This document shows, one piece after another, positions 1 through 9,815 of a stretch of 64,000 bases of DNA; position 1 is the stretch's first letter; each line of letters starts with the position of its first letter. Under the pieces are notes generated by a model. It was given only the letters and a program-made list of their open reading frames with translations, was not told the DNA's origin and did no database searches. Position numbers and translations under genes: made by a program. Source of the stretch: Novosphingobium sp. B1 (lineage in GTDB: Bacteria; Pseudomonadota; Alphaproteobacteria; Sphingomonadales; Sphingomonadaceae); assembly GCF_900176395.1 (NCBI RefSeq), contig NZ_FWXL01000003.1, positions 248,001-312,000 of the forward strand, given 5' to 3'.

Positions 1-1367
1 AGCGTGATGTCGAGATTGTTGCCGGAGATCACGAAAGGTTCGCGCGCAACCGCCATGATCTGCCGGCCAAGCATGTCGGCCGCCGAGGCACCACCTGACG
101 ACCGCCGCATCAGCACGAACTCGTCACCGCCGAAGCGCGAGAGGAAATCTCCCGGGGGCAACGAGCGCCGCAGTCGCAGCGCCATCTGCCTGACGAGTTC
201 GTCGCCGACGTGATGGCCCAGGGTATCGTTGACCACCTTGAAACGGTCGATGTCGACATAGGCAACGAAGACATCGCCCTGACCGCGCGTCCGCGTGCAA
301 TCCGCCAGTTGCTGGCGCAGGCGCTGCATGAAGTGCGCACGGTTCGGCAGGCCCGACATCGCGTCGTGCAGGGCATTGTGCTGCGCCTGCGCTTCGCTGG
401 CGACGAGTTCGCTGGTCGTCCGGCGCATCCTGCGCACAATGATCGCACCACCAGCGACGACGCCGACGAAGAACAGGATATAGATCGCCAGCAAGGGTGC
501 CGTCTGTCGCAGGATGGCAGGCCCCGGCGTCTTGGACTTCCAGGTTATCCAGCCGACGGAGCCTCCGTTCAAATCATGCACCGCCAGACCATTGCGATCA
601 CGTGCGGTGTCATTTGGCTGCATCTGGAAGCGCACATCGCCGAACATCAGCGAAGATTCCAGATCGGATAGCACCCGCGTATCGATGAACCGCACCAGAA
701 TGACGTAATCCGGTGGACCGGCGAGCATCGAAGGCGATACGTCCGGCACGACCGCTGCGGCAGCCATGATTGCCGGCCGTCCTTCGACAACGGACACCGA
801 TGATGCCCCTAACGACAGTGGGACGCCCTTGGCATCGACCGGCCATGAAATCGAACCCAGCCGCTTGCGTTGCAGGGTGACGGCATCGCCACTCTCTTCA
901 TGGAGCGATTTGCGGATAAGCTGCGAGACAGTGGGTGCCAGAGCATCGAACCGGCAGTCCTTCGAGACATGAGCCTCGCGCCAGCAGCGCACCATTTCGC
1001 CATCGAAGCGGACATGGAAGATGCGGTCGATGCGGTGTGAACCCCAGAAATACCCAGCCAGGAAATTGCGCGCCCAGGCTTCGGCATCGGGCGCATTGAG
1101 CTTCACCACCGCTTCGTCCCAGGTCAACTGGAGCTTGTTTGCGCTGACGAGCTGGTTCTGATTGCGCTCGATGAAGCGTTCGACCAGGCGCCGCTCCTCC
1201 TGGCGCGCAAGGTTGTCCGCCATGCTTGTGGAATTGAGAAAGGCGGCGATCAGCGCAGTCGTGAGGGCGACCAGCGCTAGAAATGTGGCTGCGACTATCC
1301 AGCCAGCACTGGACGCGCCAGCGATGTGCCGTGCCCGGCGCGTCTGCAAGGGGGATTTCGTCGCCAT
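1..1367 (-). CDS. CHASE4-GGDEF diguanylate cyclase, 3' end outside the window
   Basis: This is the 5' part of a membrane diguanylate cyclase, predicted to make c-di-GMP from GTP; the gene runs off the left edge. I translated it from the ATG at 1367. Residues about 20-42 form a first membrane helix. A periplasmic region follows that resembles CHASE4 (LTWDEAV, then a FWGSHRIDRIF stretch and a FDGEMV turn). A second helix lies near residue 285, and then comes a GGDEF domain beginning HDAMSGLPNR, with the intact signature RFGGDEF at about 111-129. The usual inhibitory RxxD site five residues before GGDEF is not present; the sequence there is PPGD. An EAL domain could follow beyond the edge, so a phosphodiesterase activity cannot be excluded. 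The signal sensed by the CHASE4 domain is unknown. Confidence 0.85.
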   Translation of the reverse strand, partial: MATKSPLQTRRARHIAGASSAGWIVAATFLALVALTTALIAAFLNSTSMADNLARQEERRLVERFIERNQNQLVSANKLQLTWDEAVVKLNAPDAEAWARNFLAGYFWGSHRIDRIFHVRFDGEMVRCWREAHVSKDCRFDALAPTVSQLIRKSLHEESGDAVTLQRKRLGSISWPVDAKGVPLSLGASSVSVVEGRPAIMAAAAVVPDVSPSMLAGPPDYVILVRFIDTRVLSDLESSLMFGDVRFQMQPNDTARDRNGLAVHDLNGGSVGWITWKSKTPGPAILRQTAPLLAIYILFFVGVVAGGAIIVRRMRRTTSELVASEAQAQHNALHDAMSGLPNRAHFMQRLRQQLADCTRTRGQGDVFVAYVDIDRFKVVNDTLGHHVGDELVRQMALRLRRSLPPGDFLSRFGGDEFVLMRRSSGGASAADMLGRQIMAVAREPFVISGNNLDIT

Positions 1368-1513
1368 GAATGGCACGGCGTATCAAGAGGTTGCAAAGAA
1401 TTGGTTAGCGCAGGTTACGGGTGCCGGTCCGTCTGCCCAGGGCCTGATCGAAGATGCGGAACCGGAGCAGCTTTGCGGCATTGAAATTACAAGCAAAGAC
1501 AAGGGGAATCGCA

Positions 1514-1660
1514 ATGTTGCTGACTATCGCACTGATCCTTCTCGTACTGTGGGCTCTGGGCGTTTTTGCGTTCAAGGTCACTGCGGGCGTAATCCACATC
1601 GTCCTGATCATTGCGCTGCTGATCGGGCTGGTGCATCTCTTCCGCGGCCGCAGGGTCTGA
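1514..1660 (+). CDS. lmo0937/DUF5670-type small membrane protein
   Basis: This is a 48-residue, almost entirely hydrophobic protein with two membrane helices (about residues 2-21 and 25-42) and a short basic tail ending FRGRRV. Length and composition match the small 'lmo0937 family' membrane proteins (DUF5670) common in bacteria, whose role is not established. The ATG at 1514 follows AAGGGGAATC, a good ribosome binding site, and is preferred over an in-frame start further upstream. It stands alone between the divergent cyclase and the aldehyde dehydrogenase. Confidence 0.7.
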   Translation: MLLTIALILLVLWALGVFAFKVTAGVIHIVLIIALLIGLVHLFRGRRV

Positions 1661-1793
1661 CCGCTTCAGCTTGCGCGATGTGATCTGACAGGCATCGCCG
1701 GTTGCGGACCGGCGGTGCGCTCCCTAGCTTGCCTCCAGAGGACAGCGCGCCATCACAGGCGTCGCGCTGGACCCGAATTCTGGAGGCGATGCC

Positions 1794-3218
1794 ATGCGCG
1801 AAAGATTGCAACACTACATCGACGGCAAGTGGGTGGACAGCGAGGGCGGCAAGCGCCACGAAGTCATCAATCCGGCAACGGAAGAGCCGGTAAGCGTCAT
1901 CACGCTCGGCACGCAGGCCGATGTCGACAAGGCCGTGGCCGCAGCGCAGCGAGCGTTCAAGAGCTTCAGCAAGACCACGCGCGAGGAACGCCTTGCGCTG
2001 ATGGATCGCATCGTCGCCGAATACAAGAAGCGCGCACCTGATCTGGCGGTTGCCATGGCTGAAGAGATGGGCGCCCCCGTGAGCTTTGCAGGCACCGCGC
2101 AAGTCGGTGCCGGCATTGGCGGGTTCCTTGGCACGATGGCTGCACTCAAGAACTTCAGCTTCATGGAAGACAACGGCGCCTACAAGGTTGCCTATGAGCC
2201 GATCGGCGTTGTCGGGATGATCACGCCGTGGAACTGGCCGCTGAACCAGATCGCCCTCAAGGTCGCTCCGGCGCTTGCTGCCGGCAACACCATGATCCTC
2301 AAGCCATCCGAGGAATGCCCGACCAACGCGGCGATCTTTGCCGAGATCCTCGATGCAGCAGGCGTGCCACCTGGCGTGTTCAACCTCGTCCAGGGCGATG
2401 GTCCCGGCGTCGGCACCGCGATCAGCTCTCACCCCGGCATCGACATGGTCAGCTTCACCGGCTCGACCCGCGCCGGAATTCTGGTGGCAAAGGCCGCAGC
2501 CGACACGGTCAAGCGCGTGCATCAGGAACTTGGCGGCAAGTCGCCCAACCTCGTCCTGCCCGATGCCGATTTTGCCAAGCACCTGCCCTCGACCGCTTCG
2601 GGTCCGCTCGTCAACTCCGGTCAGTCCTGCATCTCGCCGACCCGTATCCTCGTCCCGCGCGAACGCGAGGCGGAGGCAGCCACTTTCGTTTCGGCGATGT
2701 ATTCGGCGACGCCAGTGGGCGATCCGCTGCAGGAAGGCCAGCATCTCGGCCCGGTGGTGAACAAGGCACAGTTCGACAAGATCCGCGGGCTTATTCAGTC
2801 GGCCATCGACGAAGGCGCAAAGCTCGAGACCGGCGGGCCCGACCTGCCGGCCAACGTCAACCGTGGCTACTACATCAAGCCTACCGTGTTCTCCGGGGTC
2901 ACCCCCGACATGCGCATCGCGCAGGAGGAGATCTTCGGACCGGTCGCGACGATCATGGCATACGACAGCCTCGATCAGGCCATCGAGATTGCCAATGACA
3001 CGGCCTATGGCCTGTCGGCCTGCATCACCGGCGATCCCGAGAAGGCTGCCGAAGTGGCTCCGGCCCTGCGCGCCGGCATGGTCGCCATCAACAACTGGGG
3101 CCCGACACCGGGCGCGCCGTTCGGCGGCTACAAGCAATCCGGCAACGGCCGTGAAGGCGGCCTCTATGGCCTGAAGGACTTCATGGAAATGAAGGCGATC
3201 AGCGGCCTGCCTGCCTGA
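1794..3218 (+). CDS. NAD(P)-dependent aldehyde dehydrogenase
   Basis: This 474-residue protein belongs to the aldehyde dehydrogenase superfamily, which oxidises aldehydes to carboxylates with NAD(P)+ through a thiohemiacetal. The family landmarks are all visible: the PWNWPL loop with Asn147, ILKPSE with Lys170, the FTGST cofactor motif near 222, general base Glu245 in QELGGKSPN, and the nucleophile Cys279 in GQSCISP. The length is normal. The gene is monocistronic with a strong terminator directly behind it (3245-3272). The substrate cannot be told from the sequence; related proteins are often labelled as acting on aromatic or aliphatic aldehydes. Confidence 0.93.
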   Translation: MRERLQHYIDGKWVDSEGGKRHEVINPATEEPVSVITLGTQADVDKAVAAAQRAFKSFSKTTREERLALMDRIVAEYKKRAPDLAVAMAEEMGAPVSFAGTAQVGAGIGGFLGTMAALKNFSFMEDNGAYKVAYEPIGVVGMITPWNWPLNQIALKVAPALAAGNTMILKPSEECPTNAAIFAEILDAAGVPPGVFNLVQGDGPGVGTAISSHPGIDMVSFTGSTRAGILVAKAAADTVKRVHQELGGKSPNLVLPDADFAKHLPSTASGPLVNSGQSCISPTRILVPREREAEAATFVSAMYSATPVGDPLQEGQHLGPVVNKAQFDKIRGLIQSAIDEGAKLETGGPDLPANVNRGYYIKPTVFSGVTPDMRIAQEEIFGPVATIMAYDSLDQAIEIANDTAYGLSACITGDPEKAAEVAPALRAGMVAINNWGPTPGAPFGGYKQSGNGREGGLYGLKDFMEMKAISGLPA

Positions 3219-3244
3219 TCACATAGCCGCTCCTGCATATTGAA

Positions 3245-3272
3245 AAGGCCGCCCACCCGGGCGGCCTTTTTT
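3245..3272 (+). terminator. Rho-independent terminator after the aldehyde dehydrogenase
   Basis: A perfect 10-bp stem (AAGGCCGCCC at 3245-3254 with GGGCGGCCTT at 3259-3268) has a 4-nt loop and a run of six T ending at 3272. It sits 26 bases after the stop codon. It lies between two convergent genes and could also act on the tamB transcript, since an A tract precedes the stem. Confidence 0.9.
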
Positions 3273-3303
3273 GCATGCGCTGCGACGAATGGCGCAGACG
3301 CAA

Positions 3304-6300
3304 TCAGTAATCCTTGCTGACCTTTAGGTTGAGGCTTTCATCGCCAATCGTGGAAATCGTTCCAAGCAGCGCCAGCCAGCGGGTTATGCGGAATTCCACC
3401 GATGTCGCATTGTAGCCCGCACCATCCGTGACGAGTTCGACGAAGACGCGGCGGCCGAAGTACTTGCCCACCGCGATGCTGGTGCCCGAGCCGACCGTAG
3501 GATCGGCGCCGACGATGCGCAGGCGATCCAGACCGATCGCCGTGCGCAGCTTGTTGATCGGATCGAGCCCGCCGCCGCCGCGCAGGCTTGCCAGTGCCGA
3601 CGCCAGCTGCACCGCTTCTGGCGCCGAAATCTGGGTGATCGAACTGCCAAACAGGATGCGGCTCAGCAGTTCTTCCTCCGGCAGAGCCGGGGTCGAGGAG
3701 AAGGCAATGATCGGCCTGGTGCCAGTACCGGTGATCGATATCTTGGCGTTGATGTTGTTGGCATCGCCCTCGGCCACGATATCGAGCAGCGGATCGACCG
3801 GCACTTCGCCCGCGAAGCGGATGCGTCCACGCGTCAACTCGAAGCGCTTGCCGGCAAACTCGTAGCCACCGCGCACGAGTTCGGCGGTGCCGAAGATCTG
3901 CGGTGCTGCGGTCGTCCCGCGCAGGCGGATATCCGCGCCCCACTCGCTGTCTAGGCCCAGGCCGCGCACGTCGATGCGGTTGGCACCGGCAGCGTCGATC
4001 AGGAAGCGCCAGGGCGCTGCCGCGACGCGGGCTGGCGCGGCATCGGCAGGTGCATTGATCTCGCGCGTGGGGATGTTGGGCAGTTCAAGCGCAGCGCTCG
4101 CCTTGCCCAGCGCCCAGCGTGCCCGCTCGATCCGCACGCGTCCGGCAATCGTCCCGCCCACGCCGTTGCTGACGATGCGCAAGGGTCCGGTCACCGTTGC
4201 CGCCATGTCATCGCGATTGATGAGCTGGGCATTCTGCGAGGACAGTTTCAGGTCGATCGTCGGGCCGTGCTGCGACAGTTCGGCAAGGCCGATGCTGCCG
4301 CTGCCGCTGACGCGCCCGCCATCCGGGGTGACGCCGCTGAACCGCGCCAGTTGCAGCGTGGAATCCGTGAACGTCCCGGCCATCTCGACCTGCCGCACAT
4401 CGGTGCCGGTCAGCGTGCTCTGCACACGCAGGCCCTTGGATGCCATCGCGCCGCGCAGGACTGGGGCACTGATCGATCCGGTAATGTCTGCCCGTACACC
4501 GATGGGCCCGGTCAGATCGAAGATTTCGACGCCTGACAGGCGCCACAGCGCTTCGGCCGGGCCCGAATAGCGCAACTGCCCGGCAAGCTGCCCCGCCTCG
4601 AGCCGCTCCATGAACGCGCCGCCACGCGGCAGTCCGCCGATGCGTGCCTGCAGGCGCCCGCGCACGTCGCCGCCTTCGCGGATCACCGTGCGCATCTGTA
4701 CCGCATCGGGATCGAGCTGTGCCACGAGAGCAACGTCGACCGGTCTGGACGTGAGCACGAGGCCCGAACGCGACAGTCCCTTGACCATCAACGCCGCGTT
4801 GCCCGAAGGCGCGCCCTGCCCGTCGTTGCTGTATTCGACCACGCCCGAGGCAATTCCGCCGAGCCCGAGATCGGCCACGACGATGTCGATGACCGAAAGC
4901 GGCATGCGCGAAAGCATCAGCTTGATCTGCGTCGGCCCGCCCAGCACATGGCCTTCGGCGATCAGTATGCCGCGTCCGAAACCGATCTGCGTCGGTGACA
5001 GACGCCAGCCCTCGCCCTCGCGGGTCAGGATCGCGCGCCGTGGCATGCTCACCTGGCGCCCGGCATATTCACCCGACACGTAGGTGACGATCTGATCGGG
5101 CGAAAACGCCGCCGTGCCCTGCAGCGCAAAGCGCGTGCCCCGTCGGCCCGAAACCGACGCCGTGACCGAGCCGCTGCCATCCTGCAGGTAGGCCGATGCC
5201 GCAAGCTTGCCGATGAAGACCTTGCCCATGCCAATGCCTTCGGCCAGCACGTTGCCTTCGATCGTCGAATGCCCATCCTTGATCAGGCCGCTGGCATCGA
5301 TGCGCGCATTGCCGATCGACAAGGGGCTGGCCCCGCCGAACCTGGCATTGCGTGCCGTTATATCGGCGTCAAAGCCCTGCCCGCCTTCCCGCGGCGCAAG
5401 AGACACTGTGCCATTGAGGCCGCCGCCCGCCAGTGCAATCTGGCCAGCAACGCCATCCTTGCCCAGCGTGACGCCGCCGGTGATGTCGGTCTGCCAGACC
5501 CGGAACTGCCGGATATCGACCCGCGTGTCCTGCCCGGGCGGCATAGTCAGGCCGATCAGGCCATTGAACGGCCCAAGGCGTGACTCTCCCTTGGTCTCGA
5601 TGCGGAAGCCATCGCCTTCGGGCGAAAGGGCTACGCGCACGTCCTTCAACCCGGCAGCAGGCAGCGGGCTGGCAAAGACCAGCACGGCGTTCGGCCCTTC
5701 CCCGGTCATCTGCGCCTCGACCGTGAACGGCCCATATTCAGTGTGGCGCCCGCGCCCGGTCAGCGAGGCATTGCCCCCCGGCATCAGGCGACCATCAAGC
5801 GTCATCTGCAGCTTGGCTGAATTGATCGAGCCCTTGCGGATGGTCAGCGGAATGCGCTCACCCAGGGCGATGCCACCTGCGAAGCGCAAGCCGCCGCCCG
5901 TCAGGGTCTGCAAGGTCCCGTTGTCGATCCGGGTCATGCGGCCGGCAGCATTGGCCTGAAGCGTCCAAGGCACGCCATTGCCGATCTTGAACAGGATCTT
6001 GGCGGTGCCATCGATGGCGCCGAGATCGGGCAAGACAAAGCCGCGTGCAACGACGGGGCCGGCCAGGGCATAGCCACCGCGCGCGATGTCACCGCGCAGC
6101 GAAAGCCGGGCGCCCAAGCCCTTGAGCGCCAGCGTCAGATCATCCGACGAAAGCTGATTGCCGGCAAACCGCAGGTTGCCGCTTATACGCGCGCCAGGGA
6201 AGCGCGGATCGATCAGGGCATTGCCACTCACGACCCGCCGCGCCGTGACATTCAGTGGCAGCATGAAGGTCTTGCCGTCCCAGGTCGCGGTGCCGGCGCT

Positions 6301-7512
6301 GCGCAACCCCTGTGCATCGAGAGTGCCAGCCTTGAGCCGCTCCACGCGCACTTCGTGTTCGATCGCAAGGTCCGAGAAAGCGCCATTCAGCGTGGCATCG
6401 ACGGCAACACCGGCCAGTTGCGGTGTGGCAACGAGCCGTTCGGGACGCAGCACCCGCAGCTTGACCTGCAAGGCATCGGCTTCGTTCTGCGCGAAATCGA
6501 GCTTGCCGTTCGTGCCAAGCTTGAAGGCATCGCCCGCCAGCCGCAGCCGACCGTCCAGCGCATTGTTCAGGAAGGTGCCATCATAAAGCACCGAAAGCGC
6601 CTCGCCCACGGCCTGCGCCGGCAAACCCGTCACCAGCTTGCCCGGCCAGGCCTGCCCGGCCAGCCGGTAGTTGCCCGACTGGTTGCCAAGCTGGAACGCA
6701 GCCAGCCGCCTGCCCCCCATCGTCGCATAGGCCAGACCGTCCCAGCGCGACCAGCCGCCGCGCCCGAATACATCGGCGCGAATATCGCCGTCGGCACCCG
6801 CCATCTTTGCGAGCATGCCATCCCTCGGAGCGTCGTAGGCCAGCCGCAGGTCGAACTTGTCACGATCAGGCTCGCTGTCGAGGCGGAACAGCACGCGGTC
6901 ACCCGCGATCTTGCCGGCAACGTCAACGATGGCATGGCCACCGCGAATGTCGGCCTTGGCAAGCACGTCGACGCGGCGCTTCTGGCCCGCCATGGCCTCT
7001 GACACCGTCAGATTGTCGATCACCAGCCTGTCGACGCGTATGTCGAAGTCGGGCAGGATCGGCGCGTTTTCGTCTTCACTCGGGCGCAGACGCGGCGCGC
7101 GGCGCAGCACGCCCCGGTGCAGCGCCAGCAGCCTGACGTCGAGCCCGGTCTTGAGCCACGCCAGCGGCCGCCAGTCCAGCTCGGCTTCCGGCACGGTGAG
7201 GAACACGCCTTCGGGATCGCTGACCCGGATGTCGCGCAGCTTGGCCGCGCCGTAGATCGACCCATCGATCCGGCCGATCTCGATCCGCAGGCCCGAACCC
7301 GGCGTAATGGCGGCAATGCGATCTGCAACAAGCCGGTGGCCGAGCGAGGAATCGAGCACGAACAGAGCTGCCAGCAGCAGGCCGACCGCGGCGACGACGA
7401 GAATGGCAAGGCGCTTGGCGGCGCCGCGAACGAGGCGCCCCCCGCGCGAACGCTGTGGCGTCGTCGGCTCGGGCGATGGCGTAGCGTCGGGCAGAACTTC
7501 GTCCCCGGCCAT
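3304..7512 (-). CDS. tamB: TamB, translocation and assembly module inner-membrane subunit
   Basis: This very long protein (1402 residues) has a cytoplasmic tail, one N-terminal membrane helix (about 34-55, RLAILVVAAVGLLLAALFVL) and a long beta-rich periplasmic body. It ends in the conserved DUF490/TamB domain, including the typical ALPEEELLSRILFG stretch near residue 1290. TamB proteins are AsmA-like bridges that work with TamA in outer-membrane protein assembly and, as shown for related proteins, in phospholipid transport to the outer membrane. The ATG at 7512 shares a base with the stop of the upstream tamA (TGATG), so the two genes are translationally coupled. Length and order match the usual tamA-tamB pair. 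Confidence 0.93.
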   Translation of the reverse strand: MAGDEVLPDATPSPEPTTPQRSRGGRLVRGAAKRLAILVVAAVGLLLAALFVLDSSLGHRLVADRIAAITPGSGLRIEIGRIDGSIYGAAKLRDIRVSDPEGVFLTVPEAELDWRPLAWLKTGLDVRLLALHRGVLRRAPRLRPSEDENAPILPDFDIRVDRLVIDNLTVSEAMAGQKRRVDVLAKADIRGGHAIVDVAGKIAGDRVLFRLDSEPDRDKFDLRLAYDAPRDGMLAKMAGADGDIRADVFGRGGWSRWDGLAYATMGGRRLAAFQLGNQSGNYRLAGQAWPGKLVTGLPAQAVGEALSVLYDGTFLNNALDGRLRLAGDAFKLGTNGKLDFAQNEADALQVKLRVLRPERLVATPQLAGVAVDATLNGAFSDLAIEHEVRVERLKAGTLDAQGLRSAGTATWDGKTFMLPLNVTARRVVSGNALIDPRFPGARISGNLRFAGNQLSSDDLTLALKGLGARLSLRGDIARGGYALAGPVVARGFVLPDLGAIDGTAKILFKIGNGVPWTLQANAAGRMTRIDNGTLQTLTGGGLRFAGGIALGERIPLTIRKGSINSAKLQMTLDGRLMPGGNASLTGRGRHTEYGPFTVEAQMTGEGPNAVLVFASPLPAAGLKDVRVALSPEGDGFRIETKGESRLGPFNGLIGLTMPPGQDTRVDIRQFRVWQTDITGGVTLGKDGVAGQIALAGGGLNGTVSLAPREGGQGFDADITARNARFGGASPLSIGNARIDASGLIKDGHSTIEGNVLAEGIGMGKVFIGKLAASAYLQDGSGSVTASVSGRRGTRFALQGTAAFSPDQIVTYVSGEYAGRQVSMPRRAILTREGEGWRLSPTQIGFGRGILIAEGHVLGGPTQIKLMLSRMPLSVIDIVVADLGLGGIASGVVEYSNDGQGAPSGNAALMVKGLSRSGLVLTSRPVDVALVAQLDPDAVQMRTVIREGGDVRGRLQARIGGLPRGGAFMERLEAGQLAGQLRYSGPAEALWRLSGVEIFDLTGPIGVRADITGSISAPVLRGAMASKGLRVQSTLTGTDVRQVEMAGTFTDSTLQLARFSGVTPDGGRVSGSGSIGLAELSQHGPTIDLKLSSQNAQLINRDDMAATVTGPLRIVSNGVGGTIAGRVRIERARWALGKASAALELPNIPTREINAPADAAPARVAAAPWRFLIDAAGANRIDVRGLGLDSEWGADIRLRGTTAAPQIFGTAELVRGGYEFAGKRFELTRGRIRFAGEVPVDPLLDIVAEGDANNINAKISITGTGTRPIIAFSSTPALPEEELLSRILFGSSITQISAPEAVQLASALASLRGGGGLDPINKLRTAIGLDRLRIVGADPTVGSGTSIAVGKYFGRRVFVELVTDGAGYNATSVEFRITRWLALLGTISTIGDESLNLKVSKDY

Positions 7513-9815
7513 CAGAATGCCTGCCCCAGCGATACATAGACCCCGATCCGGCTGTCACCCTTCGAGGGGTTCAGCGGCGTGCCAAGGTCAACGCGGATCG
7601 GCCCGAAGTTGGTCTGGTAGCGCAGGCCGATACCGACACCGATCTTGAGATCGTCGAACTTGGGCGTCGTCGAGGTATCGACAGCGCCAGCATCGACGAA
7701 CGGGACGACGCTCACCGCTCCGCCGAGCAGGCCGGTCTTGACGCGGGCCTCTAGCGAGAACTCTGTCAACGCGCGGCCGCCGCTCGGCTCGCCCAGCGTG
7801 TCGCGCGGGCCGATCTGCTGGAAGCCATAGCCGCGCACCGATCCGCCGCCCCCGGCATAGAGCCGGCGTGAAGGCGCGATGTTCTGGATTTCGGTGCCGA
7901 CGATGGTGCCCAGACGTACGCGCCCAGCCATCACCACGCTGTCGGTGACAGGCTGGTAGTAGCTCGCATCAAGTTGGGCCTTGGTATAAGTCGATCTCGC
8001 CCCGTCCTGGACAGAGAGTTCCGGCGACAGGCGCAGGCCGACGCGGAAACCGGTGGTCGGGTCGAGCAGGCTGTTGCTGCCATCGTAGGCAAGGCGCAGC
8101 GGGATCGCCCCGATGAAGTAGGTCTTGCGCGGCAGGTTGGCGCGGATAGCAGCAGCATCGCGCTCGCTTGTCGCCACGGCTTCAAGCCCCGCCGAATAGA
8201 CCCACGGCTTCTGGAACAGGAGCGTGGTCTGTCGCTCGAGCGAGGTGATGAAGGAAGCCGTGCGGGCCTGGAACGCATTGCTCTGCTGGTTGCGCGCGTA
8301 GAGATCGGCGTTGAGAATGAGATCACGCGTGATGAAGTTGTTGCGGCGGAATGTCACGCCAGCAAGCTGTTCGGTCGTTCCCGCCACGCCGCGCACGCGC
8401 AGCATGCCCTCGGGCGGGAAGAAGTTGCGATGCTCCCAGCTTGCCTCGACGCGGAAACCTTCGCCGCTCGAATAGCCGATAAGGCCGGCAATCGTCCGCA
8501 GCGGCGCCTGCGTGATCGCCACGTCGATGTCGACCGTTCCCGGCGCCTGGCCCGCAGGCGGTGCGGCTTCGCGCGCCTCGACCGTGACCGACGAGACAAG
8601 CCCCGTCGCAAGGATTGCCTGGCGCAGGTCGTCAACTTCCGAGCGCTTGTATCGGTCGCCCGGATCGAACCGCGCAATGCGCTGCAGATGGCGGGCGGAC
8701 AGCAGCTTTTCGCGCGAGGAGGTGATCTGCCCAAAGTTGTAGACCCCGCCCGGTGTCACCGGCACGGTCAGATCACCCTCGCGCCGTTGGTGATCGATCA
8801 GCAGATCGGGTTCGCCGACCTTGGCAAAGGCATAGCCGGTTTCACCCAACGCGTTCTGCAGGTTCACCCGCTCGGTCACGATCTTGTCGGAATTGATCGC
8901 ATCGCCGGCATTGAGCTTGAACGCGCCGCGCAGCGCCGGTTCGTCGGCACCGGTGGCCGCAAGATTGCCGAAATCGAACTTGCCGAACTTGTACTGCGGC
9001 CCCGGCTGCACATCGAAGCGCACCACCACCTTCTCTACATCGATCGGCCCGCGCGCTTCGCCATCGGCGCGATCTTCCAGTCCGCCAAGCGATTGGTAAA
9101 CCTGCGCATCGTAGTAGCCATACGTGCGCATGACTTCGATCAGGAGATCGCGGTCCGTTCGGGCGCGCCGCACGATCTGTGCGAGGTTGTCCTCGTCATC
9201 GTCGAGCGTCTTGAGCGCCGACAGGCCGGCAAAGCGGCTGACAATCTCCTCCTTGTCGGCCGTCTTGCCCTCGGTGCTGCGCGGGAATGCCACTTCCACC
9301 TGCTTGCCAACGCGCTCCACATCGGCATCTGCCAGACGGAGATTGGCAGGCGTGTCTGCTTCTTCCTGGCCCGGCAGCGCCTTGACCGCTGCGTCGGTGC
9401 TCTGCTCGGCGATCTCGATGTCAGGATCGGGCGACAGGGGCTGGATGTCGGGAATCTCGCTCCCGTCGGGCCAGGCAATGGTCATGCCCGGAATGTCCGG
9501 CATGTCGCTGTCGCGCTCGATCTCGTCCAGCACGTTTGCCGGCGGTGCGCCAGTGCGAGCAGCATCGGTGTCGGTTGCCCAGGCATCGGCATTGCCGATC
9601 GCCGAATCGGGAATCAGGTCTTCAAGCTCCTGATCGGCCTGCATCGACTGGGCTGCCGCCTGCGCCGGGAGCGCAACCACCAGAACCGCTGCAATGATTC
9701 GGGAAAGCGGGCGACCTGCAACACCATGCCGCAGGCGCGGCCCGTCAACTATGGACGTAACGCTCCTGCGCGCCGTGGACGCCGTCCTTGAGACTGCCCT
9801 TGATATCGCGCTCAT
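7512..9815 (-). CDS. tamA: TamA, BamA-family outer-membrane assembly protein
   Basis: This exported outer-membrane protein has a signal sequence ([18 protein letters not shown]), an acidic low-complexity linker, POTRA-like repeats and a C-terminal 16-strand barrel of the BamA/TamA type. The barrel contains the conserved [17 protein letters not shown] loop and ends in GQAF. With TamB, encoded directly downstream, it forms the TAM complex. The start is uncertain. The frame stays open into bpt, and the ATG at 9815 (about 767 residues) would overlap bpt by 71 bases and give a long basic n-region. There is no ATG between 9815 and the hydrophobic core, so the true start may be a rarer codon nearer 9745. 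Confidence 0.9.
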   Translation of the reverse strand: MSAISRAVSRTASTARRSVTSIVDGPRLRHGVAGRPLSRIIAAVLVVALPAQAAAQSMQADQELEDLIPDSAIGNADAWATDTDAARTGAPPANVLDEIERDSDMPDIPGMTIAWPDGSEIPDIQPLSPDPDIEIAEQSTDAAVKALPGQEEADTPANLRLADADVERVGKQVEVAFPRSTEGKTADKEEIVSRFAGLSALKTLDDDEDNLAQIVRRARTDRDLLIEVMRTYGYYDAQVYQSLGGLEDRADGEARGPIDVEKVVVRFDVQPGPQYKFGKFDFGNLAATGADEPALRGAFKLNAGDAINSDKIVTERVNLQNALGETGYAFAKVGEPDLLIDHQRREGDLTVPVTPGGVYNFGQITSSREKLLSARHLQRIARFDPGDRYKRSEVDDLRQAILATGLVSSVTVEAREAAPPAGQAPGTVDIDVAITQAPLRTIAGLIGYSSGEGFRVEASWEHRNFFPPEGMLRVRGVAGTTEQLAGVTFRRNNFITRDLILNADLYARNQQSNAFQARTASFITSLERQTTLLFQKPWVYSAGLEAVATSERDAAAIRANLPRKTYFIGAIPLRLAYDGSNSLLDPTTGFRVGLRLSPELSVQDGARSTYTKAQLDASYYQPVTDSVVMAGRVRLGTIVGTEIQNIAPSRRLYAGGGGSVRGYGFQQIGPRDTLGEPSGGRALTEFSLEARVKTGLLGGAVSVVPFVDAGAVDTSTTPKFDDLKIGVGIGLRYQTNFGPIRVDLGTPLNPSKGDSRIGVYVSLGQAF

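Noticed and set aside
1608..3137. 509-codon open frame on the minus strand opposite the aldehyde dehydrogenase
   Set aside because: It is a GC-rich antisense shadow of a clear enzyme gene. The translation is rich in Arg, Gly, Asp and His and has no recognisable motif or ribosome site.
3232..3243. 12-base repeat CCTGCATATTGA, also at 25191-25202, each just after a stop codon
   Set aside because: Two short copies in 64 kb are not convincing as a mobile or regulatory repeat; I could not find further copies by eye.
7974..9791. 605-codon plus-strand frame opposite tamA
   Set aside because: It mirrors the tamA codons; there is no known domain and the tamA product has clear barrel motifs.
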